The notes under the pieces were generated by a model that saw nothing but the letters and a program-made list of their open reading frames with translations, made no database searches and was not told where the DNA came from. A stretch of 43,675 bases of DNA from Scatavimonas merdipullorum (GTDB taxonomy: Bacteria > Bacillota > Clostridia > Oscillospirales > Acutalibacteraceae), in the NCBI GenBank assembly GCA_018712865.1, contig DVGH01000056.1, positions 1 through 43,675 of the forward strand, read 5' to 3'. Made by a program: the position numbers and the translations under genes. Positions 1-8,012 of this stretch are shown piece by piece (the stretch's first letter is position 1; the number at the start of each line of letters is the position of its first letter).

Positions 1-1
1 C

Positions 2-494
2 GTCGCTCTCCGCATGGAGAGCGTGGGTAGAAATACGCCGTCAGACCTGTTAACGCCGTCAGACCTGTGTCGCTCTCCGCATGGAGAGCGTGGGTAGAAA
101 TAACCAATGAGCGGTATACATTTGGCCAACCTATTGGTCGCTCTCCGCATGGAGAGCGTGGGTAGAAATTTGTTGTTAATGTAGCCCGACGGCGAAACGC
201 AAAGTCGCTCTCCGCATGGAGAGCGTGGGTAGAAATATGCTGGCTTAACAGTGTATCAATTTGTTCCGCTTGTCGCTCTCCGCATGGAGAGCGTGGGTAG
301 AAATTCCGTTTGCTTGTCGGACGAATAACGTGCATAAATGTCGCTCTCCGCATGGAGAGCGTGGGTAGAAATCAGCTGCTTTTTTGTTTCGTTGGTTTTG
401 TTAAAAGTCGCTCTCCGCATGGAGAGTGTGGGTAGAAATTTAGTTTTGCTTATTTACAATCAGACAGCACTCTCCGCATGGAGAGTGCTGTCTG
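2..494 (+). CRISPR. CRISPR array, trailer end, type I-C-like repeat
   Basis: Seven 33-bp repeats begin at 2, 69, 137, 204, 272, 340 and 407. Each starts GTCGCTCTCC, has a 7-bp palindrome around a GCAT loop, and ends GTGGGTAGAAAT. Six full spacers of 34-35 bp separate them. The GTCGC start and GAAAT end match type I-C repeats, so the type is inferred from the repeat alone. The AGAAAT end should form the crRNA 5' handle, which puts transcription on the plus strand and the leader to the left, outside the window. Decay at the right end agrees: repeat 7 has a C-to-T change in its palindrome. After a short 21-26 nt gap, only the core of an eighth repeat remains (about 466-498), now part of a 34-bp perfect palindrome. 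No cas gene is in the window. An open frame at 338-535 is an artefact of the repeats. Confidence 0.97.
461..494 (+). repeat. Extended palindrome replacing the last CRISPR repeat
   Basis: A perfect inverted repeat with 15-bp arms and a GCAT loop. The inner part is the CRISPR repeat core (CTCTCC-GCAT-GGAGAG). The outer part differs from the repeat on both sides but still pairs, so the 7-bp stem of a normal repeat has grown to 15 bp. No T-run follows, so it is not a typical rho-independent terminator. It may block or end array transcription, or may be only a remnant. Confidence 0.85.
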
Positions 495-573
495 GGTCTT
501 CTATCTTGCATAATTTTATGATAAAGATTGTTTAGAAGACCTGAAGGTTATATTCTGTGAATCGGCGCAGTGT

Positions 574-1236
574 ATGATTGACAAGGCCAGCAACGTAAGG
601 ATCCGGGACGTAGACGTTATGACGGTCTATATCGATTTGGAGCCGGTACCCTTCCATAAGGGCTTTTATTCTGTTGATATGACGTTTTTCTTCGATGTGG
701 AGCTGGATGTTTTTATGGCGCCGGCGGCAATGCCTGTAAACGTAAAGGGGTTAAGTATCTTTAATAAAAAAGTGATCCTTTACGGCAGCGAGGGGAACGT
801 GAAGATCTTCAGCTCGGACTTTAAGCTGGACGATCCAGACATACCCAACGCGCCGGTCAAGAATTTGCCCAAAGCAAGCGTACAGGTAGCAAAGCCCATA
901 GGGCTTTCCGCAAAGCTTTGCACGCGCAGAGAACCGTGCATCCCCTGCTGCAGGGTACCGGAGTGCATTGCAAACCGCTACGGCGGAGAACTGGGAGCAA
1001 AGGGCGAAAAAGACGTATTTGTTACGATTGGGATCTTTACGATTGTCCAGATTGAGCGCAATGTACAAATGCTTGTACCCACATATGATTTCTGCATTCC
1101 GGAAAAAGAATGCACCACTTCATCAGACAGCCCGTGCGAGATGTTCAGCCGGCTGGATTTCCCGACAGACGAGTTTTTTCCCCCGAAGGTAACGGATATC
1201 GGCGGAGAAAACTGCTGCTGCAAACCCAAAGTATAA
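574..1236 (+). CDS. Conserved clostridial Cys-rich protein, probably 5'-truncated
   Basis: The 220-residue frame starts at ATG 574. I recognise it, from memory, as a conserved protein of unknown function in spore-forming Clostridia: a central YIDLEPVPFHKGFYSVDM block, FNKKVILYGSEGN, then YDFCIPEKEC and DEFFPPK, with a Cys-rich middle (CxPCCRVPEC) and a CCC near the C-terminus. Family members usually carry a further N-terminal segment with a DKDCLEDL-type motif. Here that motif (DKDCLEDLKV) is encoded in the same frame upstream of ATG 574, from about 520, but the frame is closed by TAA at 511-513 and has no ATG, GTG or TTG before 574. There is also no good ribosome-binding site before 574. The gene therefore looks cut at its 5' end just where the CRISPR array stops, and may be a pseudogene or be made as a shortened protein. 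Function is unknown; a spore or metal-related role would be a guess. Confidence 0.7.
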   Translation: MIDKASNVRIRDVDVMTVYIDLEPVPFHKGFYSVDMTFFFDVELDVFMAPAAMPVNVKGLSIFNKKVILYGSEGNVKIFSSDFKLDDPDIPNAPVKNLPKASVQVAKPIGLSAKLCTRREPCIPCCRVPECIANRYGGELGAKGEKDVFVTIGIFTIVQIERNVQMLVPTYDFCIPEKECTTSSDSPCEMFSRLDFPTDEFFPPKVTDIGGENCCCKPKV

Positions 1237-1244
1237 ATTTTGTC

Positions 1245-1286
1245 AAAAACCGTCCGCATAGCATTCTTGCTTTACGGACGGTTTTT
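1245..1286. terminator. Bidirectional rho-independent terminator
   Basis: AAAAACCGTCCG and CGGACGGTTTTT form a 12-bp stem with A and T runs on the two sides. It sits between the convergent genes ending at 1236 (plus) and 1302 (minus) and can serve both. Confidence 0.85.
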
Positions 1287-1301
1287 GCAGTGGTTTAAAA
1301 A

Positions 1302-1811
1302 TTAAACAAACTTGTCGCAGGATAAAAGCTCTTTAAAAATATCGATGTGAATTTCCTCATCTGCAATGATTCGCTTTAAATTTTCCACAATATTTTCATC
1401 TTTGATCCTGCGCGCCTGCGTTGTGTATTTTTCAACGGCCTTTTGCTCTCCGTGCAGCGCGTTCATCAACAGCATGCGAAGCTGCGTAGGATAGTTGTTG
1501 TATTGTGGGGTCCAGTAAACCATTCTGCGGTTGATCTGTGACCAAAGGCGCGGGTCTGCGCCAAGTTGCTTTGCAAGTTTTCCAAATATCTCAAGGTGGT
1601 GCATTTCTACAATGCTGATATGATGGAAAATTTCTGCAATGTCCTTGTAAGCGCACGCTACAAGCGAATTATAAAAATAAAGGCTGACAGCGGATATTTC
1701 CGAATTGCTTCCCCCCATATTACTGAGCATAGCCTGCGCATAAATGCGGTTTTTCCCTGCTACACATATGGGCGGGTATGCCAGGTCGGAACAATAGATC
1801 ATGTTTTTCAA
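1302..1811 (-). CDS. Ferritin-like / rubrerythrin-type diiron protein
   Basis: The 169-residue protein has the two-half pattern of ferritin-like four-helix bundles. A Glu lies near GGSNSEISAVSLYFYNS, followed by EMHHLEIFGKLAKQLG (ExxHH-type ligands), a second-half Glu in LHGEQKAVEKY, and DEEIHIDIFKELL near the C-terminus. This pattern is known for binuclear iron or manganese sites in rubrerythrins and manganese-catalase relatives; an oxidative-stress or metal role is inferred. There is no C-terminal rubredoxin CxxC pair, so it is not a classical rubrerythrin. A TTG start at 1811 is chosen because AAAGGGGG lies 7 nt upstream. A longer frame to 1886 would bury that site, and ATG 1802 is the alternative. 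It stands alone on the minus strand. Confidence 0.8.
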   Translation of the reverse strand: MKNMIYCSDLAYPPICVAGKNRIYAQAMLSNMGGSNSEISAVSLYFYNSLVACAYKDIAEIFHHISIVEMHHLEIFGKLAKQLGADPRLWSQINRRMVYWTPQYNNYPTQLRMLLMNALHGEQKAVEKYTTQARRIKDENIVENLKRIIADEEIHIDIFKELLSCDKFV

Positions 1812-2394
1812 AGTAACGCCCCCTTTATCGTTCCCTATATTTTTATGTCTGCATGCGGTTAAAGATGATAAGAAAAGCAAGCGCATGAAAAGAAACTTTT
1901 ATATAGGGTCAAAAGTGGACCGCTTGCGGTCAAAAAGCCTTTTTTATGCTTTTGTATTGAAAGGGAAAACAGGCTGTCGGCATGAAAAAACAGGCACAAT
2001 TTTCAGCGCTTTTGCATAGGATAATGGTGGACAGCATGTAGCCGGCCGCCAAACAAGCCGCTTTTCAATGTAAGAAAGGTATAGCGGCGTAAAACCGTTT
2101 ACAAGAGCATATTTTGCGGACAATCCTCTAAACTTTGGCAAAAGCCTGGGTCGCCGTTATAAGGAACACGATGAAAGCCTTATGGCAAGGGGAGCGTTTG
2201 TTCCGGTCTATAAACGAAGAAACAGCAACCGCATATTTAATTGTTAGGATACAGCAAAAATGCTGCATAACGGATGGATGAGCGTTTTTCTGCAAGCATA
2301 CATACGTAAAAAATATGAATTCTGCGCGGCGTTGCTTCCAAAACGGGGTAAACGCCGCAAAGAAAATTTATTTAGAAATAAAGGGGAAATTTGA
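1812..2394. other. Gene-poor gap, nothing firmly assignable
   Basis: About 580 bases between the ferritin-like gene and the amidase. I see no recognisable protein or RNA family. Small items are a hairpin GACCGC-TT-GCGGTC at 1918-1931, a 36-codon plus-strand frame at 2171-2281 preceded by AAGGA (not convincing), and an 8-bp stem GCGGCGTT/AACGCCGC at 2326-2358, just upstream of the amidase ribosome-binding site. The region should contain the promoters of both flanking genes, but I cannot point to clear boxes. Confidence 0.4.
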
Positions 2395-3324
2395 ATGGCA
2401 AAAAAAATTTATTTAAGTCCGTCCAATCAAAATAACAACACGTATGCTACAGGCAATACAAACGAAATGGTTCAATGCAACAAAATTGCAGAGGCGGCAA
2501 AAAAAGCGTTGGAACGCTGTGGGTTTTCTGTAAAAAAGGCACCGCAGGGGCAATCGATGTATACAACGGTTGAACAAAGCAACAGCTGGGGTGCAGACCT
2601 GCATATACCGATCCATACGAACGCATATAACGGGAAGGTGACCGGCGGCACGCTGGTTATGCTTTACAGTATGGGTGCAGACAACGTAAAAGCAGGGGAG
2701 TGTATTTTAAACGCAGTGGGACCAATCAGCCCCGGTCCGGATTATACACTCCGCAGCAATCCGGAGCTTTATGAACTCAACGCAACTGTCGCGACGGCTA
2801 CCTATACGGAAGTGGAGTTCCACGACACGGTAACAGGGGCGCAGTGGATTATTAACAATACAGAAAAAATTGGGGAAGCCATTGCAAAAGGCGTATGTAA
2901 CTTGTACGATGTCGCCTATTTGCCGGAAGGTTCCGGTGGCAGCTCGGGCGGTGGAGCCATCACCGACAATTTGTACAGGGTCAGAAAAAGCTGGGCAGAT
3001 GTAAAAAGCCAGATTGGCGCTTTTTCCGTTTTGGATTACGCCAAGGCAATGGCGGACAAAAATCCGGGCTATTATGTATTTGACGGAAAAGGAGCGAAAA
3101 TTTACACGCCTGCGTCCTCTGCCTCAGGTAAGCTGACGCTAAAGGACGTTCCGCTGTATATAAGCGCCACGGCAAAAGAAAAATCAACAACGGTAAGCGG
3201 CACGTATTACCGTTGGGACAACGACGTGGTAAGCGGAAGGGTACGCATTACCAACAGCCAGGAAAACATTGGAAAGGCCGGACAGGTAACCGGCTGGATT
3301 GATCTGCAATATACCGTTTCTTAA
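2395..3324 (+). CDS. N-acetylmuramoyl-L-alanine amidase (Amidase_3), endolysin-like
   Basis: This protein of 309 residues is a zinc amidase that cuts the MurNAc-L-Ala bond of peptidoglycan. Residues 1-170 form an Amidase_3 domain that starts with YLSPSNQNNN, a variant start seen in clostridial phage-type amidases. Likely zinc or catalytic residues are Glu24, His70 or His74 in DLHIPIHTNA, and Glu139 or Glu141 in YTEVEFHD. A Gly/Ser linker (about 178-188) leads to a SPOR-like segment, with LYRVRKSWADVKSQIGAF followed by a DKNPGYYVFD-type block (about 193-237). An SH3-like tail ends in TGWIDLQYTVS. There is no signal peptide, which fits a phage-type endolysin or release by lysis. Start ATG 2395 has AAAGGGGAA upstream. 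It stands alone before a strong terminator; it may be a domesticated prophage gene, but no other phage gene is nearby. Confidence 0.9.
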   Translation: MAKKIYLSPSNQNNNTYATGNTNEMVQCNKIAEAAKKALERCGFSVKKAPQGQSMYTTVEQSNSWGADLHIPIHTNAYNGKVTGGTLVMLYSMGADNVKAGECILNAVGPISPGPDYTLRSNPELYELNATVATATYTEVEFHDTVTGAQWIINNTEKIGEAIAKGVCNLYDVAYLPEGSGGSSGGGAITDNLYRVRKSWADVKSQIGAFSVLDYAKAMADKNPGYYVFDGKGAKIYTPASSASGKLTLKDVPLYISATAKEKSTTVSGTYYRWDNDVVSGRVRITNSQENIGKAGQVTGWIDLQYTVS

Positions 3325-3360
3325 AAATATACGTTTACTATTTTAATGATTTTACAGAAG

Positions 3361-3408
3361 AACACCGCCGGCGGGCAACACTGCCCGCCGGCGGTGTTTT
3401 TGTTTTTT
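3361..3408 (+). terminator. Strong rho-independent terminator after the amidase
   Basis: A 17-bp GC-rich perfect stem (AACACCGCCGGCGGGCA, loop ACAC, complement to 3398) is followed by TTTTGTTTTTT. Confidence 0.95.
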
Positions 3409-3419
3409 CTTGTCCTGTA

Positions 3420-3448
3420 TTGTAGAAAAGAAAAAATTCTGTTATAAT
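3420..3448 (+). promoter_or_regulatory. SigA-type promoter for thyX-tmk
   Basis: -35 TTGTAG (3420-3425), 17-bp spacer, -10 TATAAT (3443-3448). It lies 50 bp before the thyX start and directly after the amidase terminator. Confidence 0.75.
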
Positions 3449-3498
3449 TAGCCTGTATGTGTAAAGAAATAATGATAAGCGGGAAAAGGGGAATAACG

Positions 3499-4281
3499 AT
3501 GTCTGCAAAGGTAACGTTAATTGCTTACACACCCATGCCGGAGCAAACGGTGGCATGTGCTGCAAAGCTGTGCTATTCGCCGGCGGATATTGAAACGGTC
3601 AAAGACGGTCTGGATCAGGAAAAAGCGGCAGGATTTGTAGACATGCTTGCAAAAATCGGTCATGAAAGCCCTATTGAGCATGCAAGCTTTACATTTGGAA
3701 TTGAAGGTGTGTCGCGCGCACTTTTGGCGCAGATTACGCGGCACAGGATTGCTTCCTACAGCGTACAGAGCCAGCGCTATGTCAAAGAGGCGCAGTTTGA
3801 ATTTGTACTGCCGCCTGCAATAGAAAATATACCGCAGGCAAAGGAAGAGTTTTTAAAAGCAATGGAGGAAGACCAGCGCCATTACGACAGCCTGACGGCC
3901 ATATTGAAGGAAGCGCATAAGAAAGAATGGCTGCGGCAGGGTATGGATGAAAAGCAGGCGGCGAAAAAAGCAGAAAAGCAGGCGATAGAAGACGCGCGCT
4001 TTGTTCTGCCCAACGCCTGCTGCACAAAAATGATCTGTACCTTCAATGCAAGAAGTTTGCTGAATTTCTTTTCGCACCGCTGCTGCAACAGAGCGCAGTG
4101 GGAAATACAAGACGTTGCTATGCAAATGCTCAAGCTCTGTCTGCAGGCCGCCCCTGCCCTTTTTAAAACAGCGGGTCCGCCGTGTACCAGAGGCGGCTGT
4201 ACAGAAGGGAAAATGACATGCGGCCGGGCAACACAGGTGCGCGAAGCATTTGCGGCTTTGCGGGGAGAACAACATGGATAA
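3499..4281 (+). CDS. thyX: FAD-dependent thymidylate synthase ThyX
   Basis: ThyX methylates dUMP to dTMP with methylene-THF as carbon donor and reduced FAD. The family signature RHRxxSxxxxSxR is present as RHRIASYSVQSQR at residues 81-93 of 260. The C-terminal part has a Cys-rich tail (PPCTRGGCTEGKMTCG) of the kind I recall from clostridial ThyX proteins. The start is ATG 3499 with AAAAGGGG 6 nt before it; a frame-open extension to 3457 lacks a ribosome-binding site. The last 8 bases overlap the start of tmk, so the two are translationally coupled and supply dTTP together. No thyA is seen in the window. Confidence 0.96.
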   Translation: MSAKVTLIAYTPMPEQTVACAAKLCYSPADIETVKDGLDQEKAAGFVDMLAKIGHESPIEHASFTFGIEGVSRALLAQITRHRIASYSVQSQRYVKEAQFEFVLPPAIENIPQAKEEFLKAMEEDQRHYDSLTAILKEAHKKEWLRQGMDEKQAAKKAEKQAIEDARFVLPNACCTKMICTFNARSLLNFFSHRCCNRAQWEIQDVAMQMLKLCLQAAPALFKTAGPPCTRGGCTEGKMTCGRATQVREAFAALRGEQHG

Positions 4282-4942
4282 AGGGAAGCTGATTGTAATA
4301 GAAGGACTTGACGGCAGCGGAAAGGCAACGCAGGCAAGCCGCCTTTTGCAAAACCTGCAAAAAGCAGGTTTACAGGTTTTACAGGTTACGTTCCCCAATT
4401 ATGAAAGCCCGTCCTCAGCACTGGTCAAGATGTATCTGGATGGGGAATTCGGCACGCGCCCGCAGGATGTAAACCCCTATGCGGCGTCTTCGTTTTATGC
4501 GGTGGACCGTTATGCAAGCTACAGGCAATTTTGGGGTGAAGCATACCATAACGGAAAAGTGATCTTGGCAGACCGTTATACAACGTCAAATGCAGTTTAT
4601 CAGTTGACAAAGACGCAGCGGGAAAACTGGGATGTTTTTTTGGATTGGGTTGAAGACTATGAATATGGTAAGCTGCAGCTTCCCAGACCGGACCTTGTGC
4701 TGTATTTGGACATGCCGGTACAGGTGTCGCAAAAGCTGATGACACAGCGCTATGGTGGGGATGAAAGCAAAAAAGACCTGCATGAAAAGAACAGGGATTT
4801 TTTAATACGCTGCAGGCAGTCGGCCTTATATGCTGCAAAAAGATGGGGATGGGAAGTGATCCCCTGCGCACAGGGGGAAGCTCCCCGGGCGATAGAGACA
4901 ATTGAAAGCGATATTATGCAAAAGGTACAAATGGTTTTATGA
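4274..4942 (+). CDS. tmk: dTMP kinase
   Basis: This is a 222-residue P-loop kinase that phosphorylates dTMP to dTDP. The P-loop is GLDGSGKAT at residues 11-19 and the DRY motif is in ILADRYTTSN. The Ala in GKAT, where Ser or Thr is more usual, is a mild variation, and substrate assignment rests on family likeness plus position. It starts inside the end of thyX (8-nt overlap) with GGGGAG upstream, so thymidylate synthase and thymidylate kinase form one operon. The likely alternative is a related deoxynucleoside monophosphate kinase. Confidence 0.9.
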   Translation: MDKGKLIVIEGLDGSGKATQASRLLQNLQKAGLQVLQVTFPNYESPSSALVKMYLDGEFGTRPQDVNPYAASSFYAVDRYASYRQFWGEAYHNGKVILADRYTTSNAVYQLTKTQRENWDVFLDWVEDYEYGKLQLPRPDLVLYLDMPVQVSQKLMTQRYGGDESKKDLHEKNRDFLIRCRQSALYAAKRWGWEVIPCAQGEAPRAIETIESDIMQKVQMVL

Positions 4943-4980
4943 CGATCATTAAGTAATAAAAGAAGGAAGCAAGAAAATTT

Positions 4981-5937
4981 ATGCTGGAATTCAAAGAACC
5001 GTGTATACAAGATCAGCAATGGGTAAACGCCCTGCTGGAGCAGGCAAACCAAAAACAAACGCTTCTTAGCTGTGACCTACCGTTTGGATCTACATTCATA
5101 TGGCGTGGTATGTACCATATACGGATTGGTCGGTATAAGCAGTTTTATCTAAGGGCGTACGGAAACGAACCGGGAAAAATCCGCTTTGCATATCCCATAG
5201 GCGACGGAGATATACAAGAAGTGCTTACGCAAATGCTGTTGTATGCAAAACAAACGCAAAAAGAGATGGCTTTAGTGGGGCTTACTGCACAGCAGACGCA
5301 GCAGGTAGAAGCGTTGTTTCCCGGGGAATTTGTATTTGCACCCAACCGCGATTATGCGGAGTATATTTATTATTCGCAGGATCTGGCGGAGTTAAAAGGC
5401 AGAAAATATCATGGAAAGCGCAACCATATTTCCCGCTTTAAAAACACGTATGCATATACGTTTGAGCCGATCACAGAGGCAAATAAGGAAGATGCGCTGC
5501 ATGTGGCAAAGCAGTGGTGCAGTGAAAATGTGCTTGGCCGCGATAATGGGCTTTCCCACGAGGTTTGTGCGATCCGCGAAGCGTTTAAGTATTACGATGC
5601 GCTTGGATTTCAGGGCGCCTTGATCCGAATTGACGGCGCGCCCGTGGCGATGACCGCCGGCGAGCGCCTGAATGATGAAGTGTTCGTTGTGCATTTTGAA
5701 AAGGCGTTGTCCGGCTATGAAGGTCTGTATGCGGCGATCAACCATTTTTTTGCCCAGACCTTGACAAAATACAAATATATCAACCGGGAAGAAGATTTGG
5801 GGATTGAAGGCCTGCGGAAAGCAAAGCTTTCTTACCGTCCGTGCATTTTGCTGGAAGAATATGAAGGGGTTTTAGAGCGTGATAGAATATATGCAGCCTG
5901 CGGCAGAACAAACGGCGCAGTGCAGGGCGCTGTTTGA
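4981..5937 (+). CDS. DUF2156 / phosphatidylglycerol lysyltransferase-domain protein
   Basis: The 318-residue protein has the DUF2156 fold, a double GNAT-like domain known from the C-terminal half of MprF-type lysyl-phosphatidylglycerol synthases. Supporting blocks are LKGRKYHGKRNHISRF near the middle and VAMTAGERLNDEVFVVHFEKAL, ending in INREEDLGIEGLRKAKLSYRP. There is no N-terminal membrane flippase domain, so it is not a full MprF. It is a soluble acyl- or aminoacyl-transferase of unknown substrate. It follows tmk by 38 bp, with AGAAGGAAGC before the ATG. Its last 59 bases overlap the next gene, a GNAT protein, which suggests the two act together. Confidence 0.85.
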   Translation: MLEFKEPCIQDQQWVNALLEQANQKQTLLSCDLPFGSTFIWRGMYHIRIGRYKQFYLRAYGNEPGKIRFAYPIGDGDIQEVLTQMLLYAKQTQKEMALVGLTAQQTQQVEALFPGEFVFAPNRDYAEYIYYSQDLAELKGRKYHGKRNHISRFKNTYAYTFEPITEANKEDALHVAKQWCSENVLGRDNGLSHEVCAIREAFKYYDALGFQGALIRIDGAPVAMTAGERLNDEVFVVHFEKALSGYEGLYAAINHFFAQTLTKYKYINREEDLGIEGLRKAKLSYRPCILLEEYEGVLERDRIYAACGRTNGAVQGAV

Positions 5938-6739
5938 AACCTGCTTTAAAGAAGACAGGGCTGCACTGGATTTTTATTTTAACGGTTTTTTAACGCCGGA
6001 GCTTTGTTATACGGCACAGGAAAACGGCAGGATCGCGGCGGCATTGTATCTGCTTCCGACGCAGGTTGCAGCGGGCGGGAAAGCCTGTCAGGCGCATTAT
6101 CTTTTTGGAGCGGCCACGCTTGCACCATACAGAAACCGCGGAATTATGCAGGGGCTTATCGGTTATGCGCTGGACTGCGCAAAGCGCAGAGGGGACTGCT
6201 TTTCTGTGCTTTTGCCGGCGGAAAAAAGCCTGTATGGATATTATGCAAGGCTTGGCTATCATAAGGCCTTTCAGCTGCGATTTGCCGCTTTTTCCCAAGC
6301 GCAGGCCTGCGCGCTGACCGCGCGCAGAAGTAAGGTCATAAACTGTTCATTTGACAATATTGCCCAATTAAGGTTTAATATACTTATAGATCAGGAAGGA
6401 AGCTTACTGTTTGGGGCAAAGCATATAGAGCTTGCCTGTAAAATCGCGCAAGTATACGGCGGCGGTGTGTTTACAACGGAAAGCGGATATATGCTCTATT
6501 CCGTACAGGACAAAGAAATTTACGTTTCAGAATGTATCTGTGCAAAAGAGGACTTCGGTGCCCTGTTTGCAACTTTTGCGCAGCATATGCAGGCGGGGCG
6601 GTATTTGCTGCGTCTGCCGTCTTTTATCAAAGCAGGGGGTATGCTTCGGCACTTTGGAATGGTAAAGCCTCTGCAAAGCGAAGAAAGGGAATTTTATACG
6701 CATTGTCCGCAGGCATATCTTGGGCTGACGCTGGATTAA
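5879..6739 (+). CDS. GNAT-family N-acetyltransferase (Eis-like)
   Basis: The protein has 286 residues. An N-terminal acetyltransferase domain carries the acetyl-CoA-binding pattern in LAPYRNRGIMQGLIGYAL (RxxGx[GA]-like) and ends with LYGYYARLGYHKAF. The second half resembles the tandem-GNAT or sterol-carrier-like end of Eis proteins, which acetylate amines, but the substrate is not evident. The start is GTG 5879 with AAGGGG upstream, so the gene begins 59 bp inside the DUF2156 gene. Tight overlap implies one transcript and coupled translation. Confidence 0.85.
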   Translation: MIEYMQPAAEQTAQCRALFETCFKEDRAALDFYFNGFLTPELCYTAQENGRIAAALYLLPTQVAAGGKACQAHYLFGAATLAPYRNRGIMQGLIGYALDCAKRRGDCFSVLLPAEKSLYGYYARLGYHKAFQLRFAAFSQAQACALTARRSKVINCSFDNIAQLRFNILIDQEGSLLFGAKHIELACKIAQVYGGGVFTTESGYMLYSVQDKEIYVSECICAKEDFGALFATFAQHMQAGRYLLRLPSFIKAGGMLRHFGMVKPLQSEEREFYTHCPQAYLGLTLD

Positions 6740-6763
6740 ATGAAAAGATGAGGGGGCAGTACA

Positions 6764-7303
6764 ATGCTATATGTTTTTTTGGCAGACGGGTTTGAAGAAA
6801 CAGAAGCGCTTGCAACGGTGGATATCCTGCGCCGCGCAGAGCTGGATACAGCGACTGTTGGGGTCGGGTCCAGGCAAGTGACCGGTTCACATGGGATCAC
6901 CGTGCTTGCCGATCTGGAGGAAAAGGATGTTAGTACCGACAATATGCATGCGGTTGTTTTGCCGGGCGGTATGCCCGGGACGCTCAATCTTGAAAAATCC
7001 CCGATTGTCAAGGCGAGCGTCACATATTGTATACAAAATGCGCTTTATGTATGCGCAATCTGTGCAGCACCTTCTATATTGGGCCATATGGGCCTTCTTC
7101 AGGGGAAGCGCGCCACATGCTTTCCAGGCTTTGAAAAGGAGCTTGCGGGCGCACAGCTTTCCGAAGAGCCGGCGGTATGCGACGGTAAGATCATAACGGG
7201 AAAAGGCGCGGGGGCTGCAATAGAATTTGCACTTTTGATCGTGGAAAAAATGGCGGGGCGACAAAAAGCCATGAAGATCAGGGCGGCGCTGCAATGTCCA
7301 TAA
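6764..7303 (+). CDS. DJ-1/PfpI family protein (YajL/DJ-1-like)
   Basis: The 179-residue protein belongs to the class I glutamine-amidotransferase-like DJ-1 family. Its catalytic-type Cys is in CAICAAPSILG (Cys100), with the acidic GFEETEA near residues 9-15 and PGGMPG at about 67-72. Members are redox-sensing or protein- and metabolite-repair proteins; the exact activity is disputed in the field and cannot be read from sequence. ATG 6764 has GAGGGGG in front. The end overlaps the next gene (5-formyl-THF cyclo-ligase) by 10 bases, so the two are co-translated. Confidence 0.93.
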   Translation: MLYVFLADGFEETEALATVDILRRAELDTATVGVGSRQVTGSHGITVLADLEEKDVSTDNMHAVVLPGGMPGTLNLEKSPIVKASVTYCIQNALYVCAICAAPSILGHMGLLQGKRATCFPGFEKELAGAQLSEEPAVCDGKIITGKGAGAAIEFALLIVEKMAGRQKAMKIRAALQCP

Positions 7304-7923
7304 AAAATATTAAGGCGATTAAGATCCAGCTTAGAAGCCAGATGAAAAAGCAGCGCGCAAATTTAGAGCCTGCAAAAAAACAGGAGCTTGACAGGCGCAT
7401 CAGAGAACGGCTGTTTTCCCTTTGGCAGTACAAAAGCTGCAAGCAGTTGCTTGTATATGTTTCAAAGGAAATAGAAGTAGATACGCTTAAATTGATTGAA
7501 GCGGCGCTGCGCGATGGAAAAAGGGTGGCGGTACCCAGGTGTATTACGCAGGACACACAGATGGAGTTTTATTATATCCGTTCCATGCAGGATCTGGAAA
7601 AGGGTACCTTCGGCGTATGGGAGCCCATCCCTGCAAAATGTGAAAAGGTAGAAGACTTCCGCCATGCGCTTTGTATTGTGCCGGGCCTTTCTTTTGACGC
7701 ACAGGGATATCGGCTGGGATATGGAAAAGGCTACTATGACCGCTTCCTCAATGGTTTTGACGGCGTAACGGCGGGTATCTGCTATAGTATGTGCGTAAAA
7801 TGGGAATTGCCGCACGGCTATTTTGACAAGCCGGTGGATTTGCTGGTGACCGACCGGTATTTTAGAAAAATACACAGTGAAAAACGGCAGGACAGATATA
7901 CCGCTTCCGGCCGGGCGCGATAA
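7294..7923 (+). CDS. 5-formyltetrahydrofolate cyclo-ligase
   Basis: This enzyme converts 5-formyl-THF to 5,10-methenyl-THF using ATP, returning stored folate to the one-carbon pool. The family motif is clear as LGYGKGYYDRF near residue 142. The N-terminal basic stretch (KIQLRSQMKKQR) and VPGLSFDAQGYRLG also fit. Length (209 residues) is normal apart from a short extra basic tail. It starts inside the end of the DJ-1 gene with AGGGCGG upstream. A folate link with thyX, which also uses methylene-THF, lies 3 kb upstream in the same direction. Confidence 0.93.
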   Translation: MSIKNIKAIKIQLRSQMKKQRANLEPAKKQELDRRIRERLFSLWQYKSCKQLLVYVSKEIEVDTLKLIEAALRDGKRVAVPRCITQDTQMEFYYIRSMQDLEKGTFGVWEPIPAKCEKVEDFRHALCIVPGLSFDAQGYRLGYGKGYYDRFLNGFDGVTAGICYSMCVKWELPHGYFDKPVDLLVTDRYFRKIHSEKRQDRYTASGRAR

Positions 7924-8012
7924 CAGGGTTTTGTCAGACGCAAACGGCGGCCCAGATATAAAGAAAAAGAATCCAGATTTCCGCATTTTTACGGATATAG
8001 GGGGTTTTATAG

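Noticed and set aside
338..535. Plus-strand 65-codon frame near the left end
   Set aside because: It lies mainly over CRISPR repeats and spacers; repeated LSAWR residues come from the repeat.
2395..3324. Prophage remnant around the amidase
   Set aside because: The amidase looks endolysin-like, but no holin, integrase, structural gene or att site is seen nearby.
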